Assembly (NCBI GenBank): GCA_947579605.1
Contig: OX388313.1
Location: 2,232,001-2,296,000, forward strand
From: Athripsodes cinereus
Lineage: Eukaryota > Arthropoda > Insecta > Trichoptera > Leptoceridae
Reading direction: 5' to 3'
DNA length: 64,000 nucleotides
Part shown: piece by piece, positions 1 to 10,851 of the stretch
Numbering within the stretch: position 1 is the stretch's first letter
How the letters are laid out: each line of letters opens with the position of its first letter
Made by a program: the position numbers and the translations under genes
Notes under the pieces: model-generated
The model's database searches: none
The model's input: the letters and a program-made list of their open reading frames with translations, nothing else
Told to the model about the DNA's origin: nothing

Positions 1-71
1 AAGTATCCTGTAAAAGGCATGCGAGTATTTTCAAAACATCAAGAAAAATAAATTTAACATTTTCTATTCAG
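1..71 (+). other. Intron sequence upstream of the exon
   Basis: AT-rich DNA ending in a polypyrimidine-AG acceptor at 70-71. Nothing else is seen. Confidence 0.4.
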
Positions 72-188
72 TATCATGTGGGGGAGCTGTTCCGGGTCGC
101 GCAAGATAAAGAAGCCTTTGCCAGAGTGATTGCCAACGTTGGGGGACCTGATACGGCACGAGAAGAAGGAGAATTCAGTAACGATGAG
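72..188 (+). CDS. Internal exon of an unrecognised host gene
   Basis: A 117-bp open stretch (39 codons, 0/0 phase) lies between a pyrimidine-rich acceptor (TTTTCTATTCAG, ending at 71) and a donor (GAG|GTATGC, GT at 189-190). The reading frame starts YHVGELFRV and ends EEGEFSNDE. It is GC-richer than its surroundings, has no stop, and shows an acidic C-terminal part and an amphipathic first half. No transmembrane segment or catalytic motif is visible and I do not recognise the family. No other exon is visible within the following several kilobases, so a long downstream intron is likely. It could instead be a terminal piece of a gene lying mostly left of the window. Splice sites and phase are seen; that it is a real exon is inference. 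Confidence 0.6.
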
Positions 189-292
189 GTATGCCACCTA
201 TCTTGAATGTCATATAATAATTTTTGTATTGATTGTATCAGCAATTATTTTGTAACACTTCATTTGAAATTATCAAATACTTAAAATTAATA

Positions 293-868
293 TTTTTTTT
301 TTTTTTTACGCGGTAGCAGAATTGCCATCCACACTTCTCAGCATTATACAACCAGATAAGTCTCCATATGATCAGTCATGGTCACACAAAAACTTAACAG
401 TCTAATGCCGGGAAAAATTCACCTATCCAGATATACAGGATATCAAAGGATTAAGCTCAAAACGCGGGATCAAAATACCAGCAATGTGCCTGAAATATCT
501 GTGTTCAAAAACTTTTTTATAATATTACAAGTATTTATTATAATAGATTTTTGAATTTTAATATACAAATTAACCGGTAAATCTAATTTTTGTAAATTAT
601 TTATTAAAGATTTCGGAGTTACCCCTGTAGCTGACATGATTAAAGGTATTATATAAACGGATCTAGAATGCCAAACATTTTTTATTTCTCCTGCTAGTTC
701 TGTATATTTACGTATTTTTTCTGCGACGGTTGTTTGTATATTATGTGTATTTGGAACAGCGATGTCTATTAGGTACGTTATTTTATTACGTTTATCATGT
801 AATACTAAATCGGGTCTATTTAGTATAACCAAATCACGACCGGTTTCGTGGACTCCGAGTTCGCATCA
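293..868 (-). mobile_element. 5'-truncated LINE 3' end with restriction-like endonuclease motif
   Basis: On the minus strand a frame open from about 860 to 470 encodes the C-terminal region of a non-LTR retrotransposon polyprotein. It contains RPDLVLHDKRNK followed by LIDIAVP, matching the R/K-P-D-x(12-14)-D/E signature of the restriction-like endonuclease of R2/R4/NeSL-type LINEs. This is followed by an EKI-KY-ELA-EIK segment and IIPLIMSATG, typical of this C-terminal domain. A stop at 470-472 precedes about 160 bp of 3' UTR and a 15-base T run (293-307), which is the poly(A) tail read on the plus strand. Reverse transcriptase is absent, so this is a 5'-truncated copy. The frame is open without stops for about 125 codons, suggesting moderate age. 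The copy lies just inside the intron following the exon at 72-188. Confidence 0.7.
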
Positions 869-1614
869 TTAGGTGCTGATCTATAAATTCAGATTAGCAT
901 AGATCAGTAATAAATCTTATTTTTAATTGACACGTAGGGAATAGCATGCATGTTTATTTCATATAAATAGTCTACTAGCTACCACACTTGTGACGGTTTA
1001 GATAGACAAGTAAAGAATAGATTTCAATCGGTATTATAGCAAAATATTTTTTTTTGAATATGTAGATTCGTATCCTTATAATGGTTGGACTTTTTTAAAC
1101 GTACAATATTACTTCAGTAACAAAAAACAAAAAATAAATTTGTAATCGTGTTAAAGCCTAGACCATATTTCCAAGAGATTAGTAAGGTTTCTAAATAATT
1201 AAATTTATGTCTGCTTACTAAGCTTTTTCAGTTAAGACTTTAAATAATGTGAGGCTGTTAAAAAAAATAACGTAAACGGTAGATGTTGCGATAGCGAATT
1301 CAGCTGACCACTACCCCTGATACCCGTATATTGGCAAGCTCATCCGAAAAATTTGAAAATAAATAGAAAATGATACATAGATACTATGTATTTTCTCTTT
1401 ATACGTTTTATTAGTATTTTCTTGCAAATAGATTAGAGTTTATTTACCGTGATTTTATTCGTTACATTAAATAATTATGAGAACCCATAAATTTGTTCGT
1501 CTATATCATCACACCACTTTCCTTATTGGACAGAAACTGAGAATCACCTCTCTGTTTTTATAAATTGAATGTTCTTTCCTACAATATTCTTGAGATTACT
1601 GTAGAGGTGAGGTT
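869..1614. other. Featureless AT-rich DNA
   Basis: No ORF, RNA gene or recognisable repeat seen. Confidence 0.4.
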
Positions 1615-1760
1615 ATATTAATAATAATAACTAGACAACTTATTTAAGATGCGCCGTTTTGTGGAAAAACCACCGCAAGGGCCCATTCAAGAATCATGAC
1701 ACATCCTGAACAATAAGGTTTGTAATCTCGCCTAGAACACCTCCAAACTCTCCAATTTTG
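1615..1760 (-). mobile_element. 3' end of a CR1/L2-like LINE (GCGCC-hairpin family)
   Basis: Read on the minus strand, this piece carries the same 3'-UTR signature as the copies at 25002-25263 and 41800-42209: GCGCCC-like/GGGCCC with CTTG, a short spacer, ACAAAACGGCGC, then TCTAGTTATTATTATT. The GCGCC..GGCGC pair can form a small hairpin just before a trinucleotide tail. No coding part remains here. The assignment rests on similarity to the two copies that still encode the LINE C-terminus. Confidence 0.5.
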
Positions 1761-1817
1761 CTCCACAACAACGGACTAGCCATACAGAAGGCTGAATGAA
1801 TGTGTTAATTTTTTGCT

Positions 1818-1894
1818 GGCATAGAGATGACAACTTGCATGTTTGTTGCTTGCGGCTGGTCTGCTGGTAGCCTCACTTGTGGGATATGTTATGT
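1818..1894 (+). mobile_element. SINE fragment, RTE-tailed family
   Basis: Contains the family core: GGCA-GAGATGACAACTTGC, then GGCTGGTCTGCTGG, then CCTCACTTGTGGGATATG. The same core occurs in inverse orientation at 17838, 20117, 47556 and 55835. The distal CTACCCC..GTGGGA..GCCGTGATGGTA block in better copies resembles the 3' end of the RTE LINE at 39283-39773. This copy is degenerate and lacks a clear tail repeat. Confidence 0.5.
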
Positions 1895-3029
1895 TCATTT
1901 TAAAGTATATGTACAGAGATTTAAGAAAGCCATGAAAGAGACAGTAAGAAGTCTGAGTGAAATGTAAATAAAAATAAATATTTGAAATAACTGACAAAAA
2001 CAAATAAAAAAAAAGTGCTTGGAAAGGTGGAAAGAATACCATAATTTGGGTTAATGTGAAGATTTCACTTTGTGTTGCGAATTTGTGTTTCTGTAATATT
2101 AAACAAATTAACAATTTGTTTTCAAAAGACTAAATTAAAAATGAAAACTTTGCAAGATTCTGAGTGCATTGCCATGAAAATAAAGAAAAAAACTGAAAAA
2201 ACATTTGTTTTCTGAGAGTGTTGAACGGTTTGCGTTTAAATAATATAGCACCTTGAATCATTTATGAAAAAAGAACAAAAATTGTTTGAGTTTTAAAAAT
2301 TTAAATCATTATAGTGACTTGGTTTCGACTTACAAAGGCAATGTCAAACTCTACCTTGAATCATGCTGTGAGTTAAAGCTCATCAAATTATTCATATTCA
2401 TAAATAATATGATAAAGGCTTTTGCCAAATGTGATTCTAGGAATTTTATCACAAAAAAAAACAATTTTGTATTGTGTTAGAAGAACATACATAATTATAT
2501 TAACTTTTCTGTGCGGAAAGTGATAATAAGACGAAATTCAATAAAGTAAAATTCTTCGAAGGTGTCAAACATACTTTGTTAGTTGGCAATGGTACCAATA
2601 ATTGTGTTGGTTTCTATTATTATTATTATTTCCTCTTCCAAATTCTTATTTATCTTACACCACCATGAAACTTGTAAACTTTTAATAAGTTCGGTAAAGC
2701 CTACATAAAAAAGTTTTAACAACTATTTTATTTACTTTAGTATCTCTTTTTTCACATACATATACCATTATTTAGTGTTGTGCTACAAAACAGTGTATTT
2801 ATTTTTGTACTTTGACAAATAATTTATTTGGAGTTTTGGTAAATGTTTGTACTTGATAAATACATATATTTACTTGTAAAATGCGTATGTTCTTCTTGTA
2901 TGTTGTAAATTTTATCAAAACATAATATTTAACAAACTGTTTAAAGTTATTTGAGATGATTTGACATTAAATTAATTAATTTATTTTGTTTCTTTGCACA
3001 TCGGTAACAAAATATATAATTTTCAAACT
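1895..3029. other. AT-rich DNA, nothing recognised
   Basis: Only small chance ORFs and an ATT microsatellite near 2619-2634 are seen. Confidence 0.4.
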
Positions 3030-3245
3030 TACTTCTGAATACCAAAAAGCCCTTGTAGGACCTTGGCCTCCAAAACAATAGATCTCCAAGCCTTTCTATA
3101 TTGAGCAGTGGAATGCCCGTCGCCTTTAGCATTTAGCTCCTCTAGATCTCGGTTGATGTTATCTAACATTCTTTGTCTTGGTCTGCCTAACGGTCTAATA
3201 TAATTTTCAAACCAAAAATTGAAATGTCTTTATTTTTTGAGAAAA
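3030..3245 (-). mobile_element. LINE fragment, reverse transcriptase C-terminus (family C)
   Basis: Minus-strand translation gives GRPRQRMLDNINRDLEEL, then a QYRKAWRSIVLEAK segment and a stop at about 3036. The G-R-P-R-x-R-x-x-D block followed by A-x-x-R-x-x-W-R-S is the usual C-terminal tail of RTE-like LINE reverse transcriptases. The copy at 22780-22965 encodes the same tail (LLDNVNRDLEK, DRKVWRSIVMEAKALQG). Both are 5'-truncated remnants without RT motifs. Confidence 0.6.
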
Positions 3246-5705
3246 GTATTCAAAACATTGAAATAACGTTTATATGAAGCAATCAAGTTGTGTTAATTTA
3301 AATATCTAAAGAATGTTCTTTGATTATCTCAATTGTCAAATTTCTAATCAATATTGTACAACTCTGATTTTGTGTTCAATTAGCTACCTGACTATTGGAT
3401 TTGGCACTGAAGAGTTAAGACGTAGAGGACGATTTATTTTTCATTACATACATTTATAGTTTACTGGCTATTCTACATATGGAATATGCCGAATGGTCTA
3501 GAATGTTTAGATAAACTAAGATTTTAATGGTTTTGTTTATGTATTTTCGGGTATAGAATGTATGTATGTATATATCGTACTATGAAGCAAAGTATTTAGT
3601 GCTGAGAGTGAAGTAGATGGAGAAAGAAAGAAAGAGATGGTGAGATTGTAGGGAGAAACAAGTGTGCGGCTGACGTTTAAGATTAATGCTTCTGGAATGT
3701 TCACATCAAAGAAACTGTCCATGGTCATTAAGTGGTGTAATTATGTACAGACTTATACCATCTCTCACAGAACAAGGACGGAGATATTATTATTTTCTTC
3801 CTCTCTATCTATCTACCTAAGTACGCATATATTATACATTATTATCCACTTCTATTAAAGGTATCTACATTTGTATAGTTTAAAAATTGCTTTCATAAAC
3901 AATTTTTCCTTAATTTTTTATATAATTGTCTAAGTTGTGTTAGTGTCCTAGGCTATATCAGTTTCAGATTGTCTACTCAGACTAGATCTTGCTTTCCATT
4001 TTATCTTCACATGTAATGTTCACTAACTTACAAAAGACAAGAGCCAAGACTCTAGAGGACACGACGCAGCCCACATAGGTTAAGATTCATTAACACCGGG
4101 CCATACGAAAAGTAAGTAAGTACTAACTTACACATGAGCTAACTGGATGGTTCACAACATCAGGCACCCAGGCCTGTTCATTACCATCGCGGAGTTTATT
4201 AGTGGCATGAAATTTATTTATTGGTGGAATGAAATTGGTTTCTCACCTTTTTTCGTAACATTTTAAGCATTATTTTTACAAAAATAGATCTAAGTAAAGG
4301 AACATGAAATTATTTGTAATCTAGTAATGAAGAATTTTTTTCATTCTAATATTTTAAATTTATGTGCAGTTGGTTCTCTGATTCCTTCTATCGTGAGATA
4401 GTATAGATTAGAGCTGCAAAAAATATTTACATATTCTTAAGATTGTTGAATATATAAGAAAGAATATCCACAACAATAATTTTGATCAAATATCGAACGA
4501 TTGGTGTTTGTTTAGGTAGGTACATACTTTACCTCATTCACAATAAGTGGCACTAGATTTATAATATAAGATACTCCACAGAACAATCACAACAAAAGAA
4601 CTCAAAGTACCTATATTCATAGAAATAATAATAATAACCGTAGCAATATGTATCTAACTTCAAGGTATTAACTCTTATCCGTTCCCTAGGATAAAGTCAG
4701 TCAGACGATCTCTACACCCTGCGCGGCCTCCATACAAATACTATGCAAATGCTCACATTCCGCGTGATTTATTTATCGTCATTTTACCAATTTAATTACA
4801 TCAAAACACAATGATTGTGTTTCAATAATAGAAAGGACACTTTAAAAATTTGGGATAGTGCTATATTATTGGTTTTGAACATCACAAAGATCTTAAGATG
4901 AATAAAAAAACAATGCATTAAATAGACAAAAAACACAATATATATCATTTGACTCAAGTTGAAATAATACGCAGTACAAGATGTGTAAATGACAATAGAT
5001 ATAAAAGAATAATATAGAATAGAATGATTCATTGTTTTTGACATATTTTATAAAAAAAGGTATGAACTTAAGTACTTAGCAGAGTCTCAGTAATAAAAAT
5101 AGGGTTGTAAATCTTAAAAACATAATGAATGAATTACCATGCAGACGGAAAACAATGATGACAATAAAAATAAAGAACCAAAAGAAATGAAACAATAATG
5201 TGCAATATTGTTAAATGCACTAGTGAAGGATGACTTAAGTATTCATTATGGTTTTCAAAATAATTCTTTGTGGTTACGCAATTTAGAGATTACCCAAAAA
5301 ATGAGTATCCAATTCAAAAAACCATTGTCAAACTATTGTTCAAAAATAATGCACACTTCAGTGTTTAAAAAAAAGAATAGTCTATTGTTACTATGGTAGA
5401 TTATTATTTGTGTATTTAGAAATAAATTCTACATACCTAGTGTTAGTAAAACTTAAGTGGTAGTCTTTGAGTTTTTTTTTTATTACTGAAATAAAAAGTG
5501 CGAGCTACTAAAGTGTTACCCGTATTTCATTATACTTTTGATTTGACAATAACATATGATACCCATAATGTAGTTTTTACGGCACGGGAAGGACAACCTG
5601 TATAATAATTTTATGCAATTAATTTAGCAAGTAACCGTAAAACAATACACACTATCGTGTAAGTATTTTATATTACATGATTCATAAGCTGTTTGTAACT
5701 TTGTA
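3246..5705. other. AT-rich DNA, nothing recognised
   Basis: No ORF with coding character. A short TATG-type microsatellite lies near 3558-3574 and an AAT run near 4625. The somewhat GC-richer 4015-4200 stretch did not translate into anything I recognise. Confidence 0.4.
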
Positions 5706-5760
5706 CCGACACGGAGATGGCGACTTGTATATTTATTACACATAGTTCATCTGCTGTGTA
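5706..5760 (+). mobile_element. SINE fragment, RTE-tailed family (partial)
   Basis: CACGGAGATGGCGACTTGTA followed by TTTATTACA..AGTTCATCTGCTG matches the 5' half of the SINE core seen at 17838-17938. The 3' half is missing. Confidence 0.35.
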
Positions 5761-5828
5761 ACTGAATTATAACACATTTATTATAATTTATTTTTAAAAA
5801 AAATCTCCAATATAACTGGTGATATAGT

Positions 5829-6093
5829 ATTTCGTCGTTGCATATTCAAAAAGAGACATGTGCGCACATTTTTATGTAGGCATACTCTTTTAAAATTGTT
5901 CATTAAGGCATTAAATTTGTAGTTTGAACTTTTTATTGGCATGTGATATTATTCTTTAAGTATTGAATTTTAATATTTGATACTAAGAATCACTTTATAA
6001 AATGTTTATGATGTCATTATGAGCAGTTTATTCTGGAAATGTCAAAACATTTATGAATTCACATGTTCCTTTTTGAATATGCAACGACGATTT
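5829..6093. mobile_element. 257-bp MITE with about 35-bp terminal inverted repeats, copy 1
   Basis: The element spans 5833-6089, starts CGTCGTTGCATATTCAAAAA and ends with the inverse complement. It is flanked by ATTT on both sides (5829-5832 and 6090-6093). A second copy of exactly the same length lies at 27680-27936 in the opposite orientation, flanked by ATAT on both sides. The two interiors align throughout with scattered substitutions. There is no coding capacity. A 4-bp A/T target duplication is compatible with Sola- or Chapaev-type transposases; the superfamily is inference. Confidence 0.85.
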
Positions 6094-8346
6094 GCAGTAT
6101 CAATTTTATTACCAAAATTTAGCATTTTTTACCAAATCGTTTTTTTGTTATTTAGTTAGATTAAATTTAAACATTGTTTCTTTCACTTAAAGTTTCTGAT
6201 CGAAAAAAATCGTTTTTCTTAGCGAAAATGATGCTGAATCTGTACAAATGTTGTATCACGATTTCATATGAGAAAATCCATTTTCATTGCAAGTATTGCT
6301 TCTACTAGCCATTTGATGCAAGGAAACAGATCGAAAAAACTATGTTTCAAAATAAATGTCTGCCATTTGGTCCTCTTCGTCTATTCCATGTGAGATTACG
6401 TGAGAAGAAAGATTCTTATTCAACAAAATGAGATCTTATTGAACATAGAATCTTAAAAAAAATAATGAAATATTGAAATCAATGCAGACAAATACGTAAT
6501 ATTATTTGAATAATTTAATTAATTTATGAATGTGCATAATATGTAAATATGTATTATGTGGGTAAATAAATATAATATATTATGTCCACATTTAATAAAT
6601 TATGTTTTTTTCCCAAATTTTTGTCAGTTACACTGAAAATAGGTCTAATAATGACAAGGTTGAGATTTTATAAATTCTGTCAAAGATTTATTATATTAGG
6701 TACTAATGACTACAAAAACTATTTTTGCTGTAAAATTATTACCTATAATAATGTGACTATAGACAATAAAAAAAAACAATTCTTACAAACATAATTTAAA
6801 CACTTTGTAGAAGTCATCACAGCTGGAATTCATAAAATATAAATTAATACTTTACTCAAAACAGCTGAAATGTGTTGGTGATTTTAGCGGCCCTAGAGGA
6901 CGGTCTCCGTATGATTTTTGAAAAAGTTAAATAAAATCGATTCTAAGAACTAAAATCCAACTTTTTTTTCATAAATAGTTTACTGACAAATCATTCCAGG
7001 AATACTGAAAATTATTTGGCGATAATGTGATATTTAGTAGTATTTTTATTGATTTTCAATCGATTTTTGCCGCGGAGGCCCCAAAAAACGGATGGCGGTT
7101 AAAAACAGACAAGGACAACGATAGAGACATTAGTATCAGAGTCTCATTGATTATCATTATCTATCTTACTTTATTTTATTTATGACGCACAACCTATATA
7201 TTTCTATCTCTCTCAGATCAGGGAGTGTTACCTACTGCCGTTGCTGTTGGTATTATTGTTATTATCGTACCTTTTCATTACGAGCTTGTATCTGATTTCA
7301 GATAAATTGGAAGGTATTATTAATCGACTACCATTATTATCTGTATGTACATGGGAACCGTATTTCCACCCTACGAGAGAAGCAATAATAAAAATATTGG
7401 GAAAATTCGAAAATAAATAAAGAAAATTATTGTTGCGAATATTCCCAACATCGTACAAATAATTAAATTTGTATCTATGTGTATTGACTATTTGGATTTC
7501 GATTATGTTTTTATTGACCAAGAAGATTTGGTTGTACTCATCGCTCGTATACTAGAAATGAATCTGTCGAAGAGCTTCAAAGCCTATTTCTAAATATTCA
7601 ACTTCATATTAGGAATTTCATTTTCTGGTTTTCCATCATATTTTTTTTGCTTTTAAAAACCACTTTGACGCAGGCTTTATGGTCTTTTACTTTCCATTAG
7701 GTAATGTTTATTCATTTAAAAACATCTGTTTTCTACAAAGTTTCCAGGATTATTTAAATTTGTTCTTTAATATTAAATATTTTATATTTTGTAAAATTTT
7801 ATTGTATGTTGCCCATTTTTTTAAATAAATAAATAAATAAAAAAAAAAAAAATACAAAATTCTTACCACACTTTTCATATGATCCTGATTTAAAGCTTAA
7901 GTCAGATAAAACTAATCAGGAAAGCTGATTGTTCAGATTCCTTTTGTTGAGCACACGATAATCTGTGTGTTAATAGTTGTGCCATTTCATTGGTTGCCCC
8001 GTATATTTATGAAATTCGATTCCATGAAAAAAAGGAAAAGGTTGTATTAAAAAAGAGATTGTATAACAACCTATGTTATTTAAAAGGAAAAAGAAAATGA
8101 AAAGTTAATAAAAAGAAACCTATTAGAATTTATTTTATTGTTTTCTAACTATGTATTCTTGGAATGGAAACATTATTAATTTAATTCTTTAAAAACTTTT
8201 GAAATATTGCCGATCTTATCGATGTTTGAATCTTTCTAGAACAAATAACAAGGAACTTTGAATTCGTAGAATATTATCCTTAATAGAAAATGGATTTTAT
8301 CATCAGTATCTTGTGCAAAACTTATAATCTGATTATTTTCAGTTAT
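6094..8346. other. AT-rich DNA, nothing recognised
   Basis: GC-richer islets near 6885-6910 and 7070-7100 have no recognisable product. An AAAT/A-rich run near 7823-7852 may be the tail of an unidentified retroelement. Confidence 0.35.
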
Positions 8347-8781
8347 TTAACCCATTACCTCCCACTGTACTCACATGGGTACACTTGTTAAAGGCGTGAT
8401 TTCATGTTTTTTTATTATGATTTTCCTGTAAGTAGTGACTTATTTCAACAATAGATAGCACTAGTAGTCTACGAAAAAATCAATATGGCCGCAACGCAAT
8501 CATAACCGTTATTAATGAGAGTTTGATTTTTGGCTTGCGAGCACGTGTATACAGGTAGAATAAATATATATTTTTTTATAATAACCAAAAAAATTTTTTT
8601 ACTATTTCTTTATTGTAATATACAATTAGACTATAGTGAAACAAGTGATGATATTATTTTTACAATTTGTTAAGATTACAATGCAGTAGGCTGCATTTTA
8701 TTGCACTGTACTCAAGTGAGTACAATGGGCAGATCTGTACTAAAATTATTTATATTTTGTAGCATCCCCAAAGTTTCTATA

Positions 8782-9156
8782 ATGGCATCCCGTCGCATCT
8801 TTACAAGTCAAAATAACTGTTTAGGACTAGAAGAAGCTCTCGAATCGATAATGGATGATGATAATGATAATGAGGAGTACGATGTTCTCTTGGTTCCACC
8901 AGATCCTGCTCTCGTGAGTGATGAAGAAGAAGGAAATGAGGATGATATTACCTCTTCAACTCTCCCAAGAGATGTACCATGTACTATCGAGGTAATACCT
9001 CGTTATCTCAATCTTGAGTATTCAGGCCGAAATGGCGAGGATGATATACCACTTTCTAATTATGTAAGACCTGCGAAACGAGCTAGAAAATATGATTGTG
9101 AGGAACCTGTATGGAGGAAAACTTTGCCTTCATACAGTACAAAGTACAAGCCATGA
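8782..9156 (+). pseudogene. piggyBac transposase, N-terminal fragment
   Basis: From ATG 8782 an acidic stretch (ESIMDDDNDNEEYDVLLV, then DEEEGNEDD) is followed by PLSNYVRPAKRARKYD and EPVWRKTLP. This layout matches the low-complexity acidic N-terminus of piggyBac transposases, with a basic cluster preceding the first structured domain. I prefer this start to the upstream in-frame codon at 8701, because that one lies inside the subterminal repeat region. The frame ends at TGA 9154, well before the catalytic domain. It is followed by about 120 bp of AT-rich sequence and a tRNA-like insertion. Confidence 0.65.
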
Positions 9157-9274
9157 CATTAGAGTTATTAGAGTTATTATTTCTTTATTCAATCAATATC
9201 ATACAAACGTTGAAACTACCAATGTTATTTAGAATAGACAAAAAAGTCTTGTGAATTCAATAAAATATCACAAC

Positions 9275-9480
9275 CAGCCTATCGGCCGACGGCTATCGCA
9301 GTCGACTTGCATCATCGAGGTCCTGGGTTCGATTCCCAGCTGGGTCGCGGAGTTTAGTAAGGAATATTCGAAAACAAAAAAAACTGTCTCAGCAAAATTG
9401 AGACAGCACTGGTTGTCTGGAAGAAATTACGTAAGTAAAAAGTCCGCCAGCTATGTATAGAAAAGATATTTTTTTAATAA
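9275..9480 (+). mobile_element. tRNA-derived SINE or tRNA relic inserted in the piggyBac element
   Basis: A near-perfect B box GGTTCGATTCC lies at 9326-9336, with an A-box-like CGGCCGACGGCTATCGCAG about 40 bp upstream, which is intronless-tRNA spacing. The sequence after the B box (CAGCTGGGTCGCGGAG) does not close a convincing acceptor stem, so this is a tRNA-related SINE head rather than a working tRNA gene. The unrelated body to about 9480 includes a GTCTCAGCA../..GAGACAGC pair. The exact borders are uncertain. It separates the N-terminal and middle transposase fragments. Confidence 0.55.
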
Positions 9481-9501
9481 AAAGACCACAAACCTATTAT
9501 T

Positions 9502-9801
9502 TTGTTCGGAAATTTTTTTAATGAAAGTGTATTGAAAACAGTGTTTTGTACGCAAATCAAAATAACAGATTTTGAAATGAATCAAGCAGATTTGAAGAAT
9601 TTTTTGGGAATAATAATCTTAACAGGTTATCATAAATTGCCTACTGAGCGTGCTTATTGGAGTTTGGATGAAGAGTTTGGCATTCCATTAGTATAGAAGT
9701 GTATGCCACACAACAGATTTCAAGAAATTAAAAGAAACCTACATTTTGTTGACAATACTCAAGCTACAAGTTTGAATGATAAAATGTTCAAAGTCAGACC
9801 A
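9502..9801 (+). pseudogene. piggyBac transposase, middle fragment (before the catalytic core)
   Basis: The frame reads FGNFFNESVLKTVFCTQI, then LKNFLGIIILTGYHKLP and RAYWSLDEEFGIP. This is the alpha-helical region that precedes the RNase-H-like DDE domain in the DDE_Tnp_1_7 (piggyBac) family. A stop at 9694 interrupts it; the same frame then continues NRFQEIKRNLHFVDN to MFKVRP near 9801. The region holding the first two catalytic aspartates is missing after that, with a junction near 9800. Confidence 0.75.
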
Positions 9802-10219
9802 AGGAACAAAACGAGATAATAGAACAAAGAAATGTCCACTCACAGATGTGAAGAAAATGAAAAAACAACCTAGAGCTGAGTATGATTACCGATTTGATAC
9901 CAAAAATGAAATTATAATTGTACGTTGGAAGGATAACAATGTTGTTACTTCTGGATCCAATTTTGATCATGTAGAGCCTGTGGATAAAGTAAAAAGGTGG
10001 TGTAATGCTCAAAAGCAAAAGGTTGATTTCAATATCCCGAGACATTTAATAAACTATAACAAAGTAATGGGTGGTGTCGACCAAATGGATCAATCTATCA
10101 ATCTGTACTGGGTGTCTATAAGCGGAAAAAAATGGTGGTGGGTTATCTTTACTTACTTATTGGATATGGCCATTTCTAATGCATGGCGGCTACATGTTTT
10201 GATTAGTAGGACTGGATGA
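9797..10219 (+). pseudogene. piggyBac transposase, C-terminal catalytic fragment
   Basis: The frame contains GTKRDNRTKKCPL, EYDYRFDTKNEIIIVRWKDN and YNKVMGGVDQMDQ. The Y-N-x-x-M-G-G-V-D-x-x-D-Q block carries the third catalytic aspartate of piggyBac transposases. WWVIFTYLLDMAISNAW matches the helical segment after it. The downstream LDEVTYMDQLAFRRI region is in another frame, so a frameshift lies near 10205. With the first two catalytic residues deleted it cannot be active. Confidence 0.85.
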
Positions 10220-10443
10220 GGTGACATATATGGATCAGTTAGCATTCAGACGAATAATTTCACGAGCGTATCTACAACCGAAAAGTACAAAAAGTCGTCC
10301 AACATCATCAACAGTTCAGGGAGTGGATAAAAAAACGATGGTCATAATCCAGAGCGAATTGAAAACCAATTGTGTTGTGTTATTTGCCACAATCGGATCC
10401 GCTGCCGATGTGAAAAATGCAAAAAAACGACTTTGTGTTGAAT
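10206..10443 (+). pseudogene. piggyBac transposase, cysteine-rich C-terminal domain (frameshifted)
   Basis: After the frameshift the frame gives LDEVTYMDQLAFRRI and onward. Near 10368 another frame shift is needed to read LCCVICHNRIRCRCEKCKK, ending ..TLC and a stop. The spacing of cysteines (CC-x2-C-x6-C-x-C-x2-C) is that of the PHD/RING-like cysteine-rich domain that binds subterminal DNA in piggyBac transposases. The matching subterminal repeat (10474-10499) lies just downstream. Confidence 0.6.
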
Positions 10444-10851
10444 GATCTTGTATAGGGCAATTACACTCCTAATCTGCCCATTGTACCCGGCTGAGTACAC
10501 CCCTCTATTTTTTTGGCTGTGTGATTTTCTCCTAACTTTTTGTTATAGATGTTCTAATTTACCCAATATGTCATAATAAATAACGATTAAAAGTAATTTT
10601 TACGTGTAGTTTTCTTTTGGGCGTTAATGGGTTAAATGAAATAAATTATTTCAGCATCTATCCACTTGAAAATTCCAAAGACATTAAAGACAAAATGGAA
10701 AATATGTTTCTGGCAGACGCTCGAGGTAGTGGTTAGTTTTATTCATTTATTTATTTGGACAATTTAAGGCATCTTCCTTTTATAAATACATGATAAATTA
10801 AACAATATTACATAGTTTTCGAATATTACAAAAATGTAAACAATGAATTTG

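Larger units (their letters stand above)
8347..10635 (+). mobile_element. piggyBac-like DNA transposon, defective
   Basis: Both ends carry the TTAA target site (8347-8350 and 10632-10635) directly followed by inverted CCCATTA termini, the hallmark of piggyBac elements. A subterminal inverted repeat of 26 bp lies at 8707-8732 and 10474-10499 (ends TGTACTCA..TACAATGGGCAG), with a further related motif just inside the left terminus (8360-8384). The 2.3-kb body holds pieces of a transposase in the right order but with an internal deletion, a premature stop, frame changes and a tRNA-like insertion. It is non-autonomous. Confidence 0.9.

Noticed and set aside
470..832. Host gene ORF
   Set aside because: RPD-x14-D and SATG motifs plus the downstream T run identify a LINE C-terminus.
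6885..7100. Possible TIR element from the GC-rich patches GCGGCCCTAGAGGACGG and GCCGCGGAGGCCCC
   Set aside because: The patches do not pair well enough in either orientation and no second copy was seen.
8701..8781. Upstream in-frame start of the piggyBac transposase
   Set aside because: This part lies in the subterminal inverted repeat and 5' non-coding region; ATG 8782 gives the expected acidic N-terminus.
9326..9336. Functional tRNA gene from the B box in the piggyBac copy
   Set aside because: The acceptor stem and anticodon arm cannot be folded convincingly; better explained as a SINE head.
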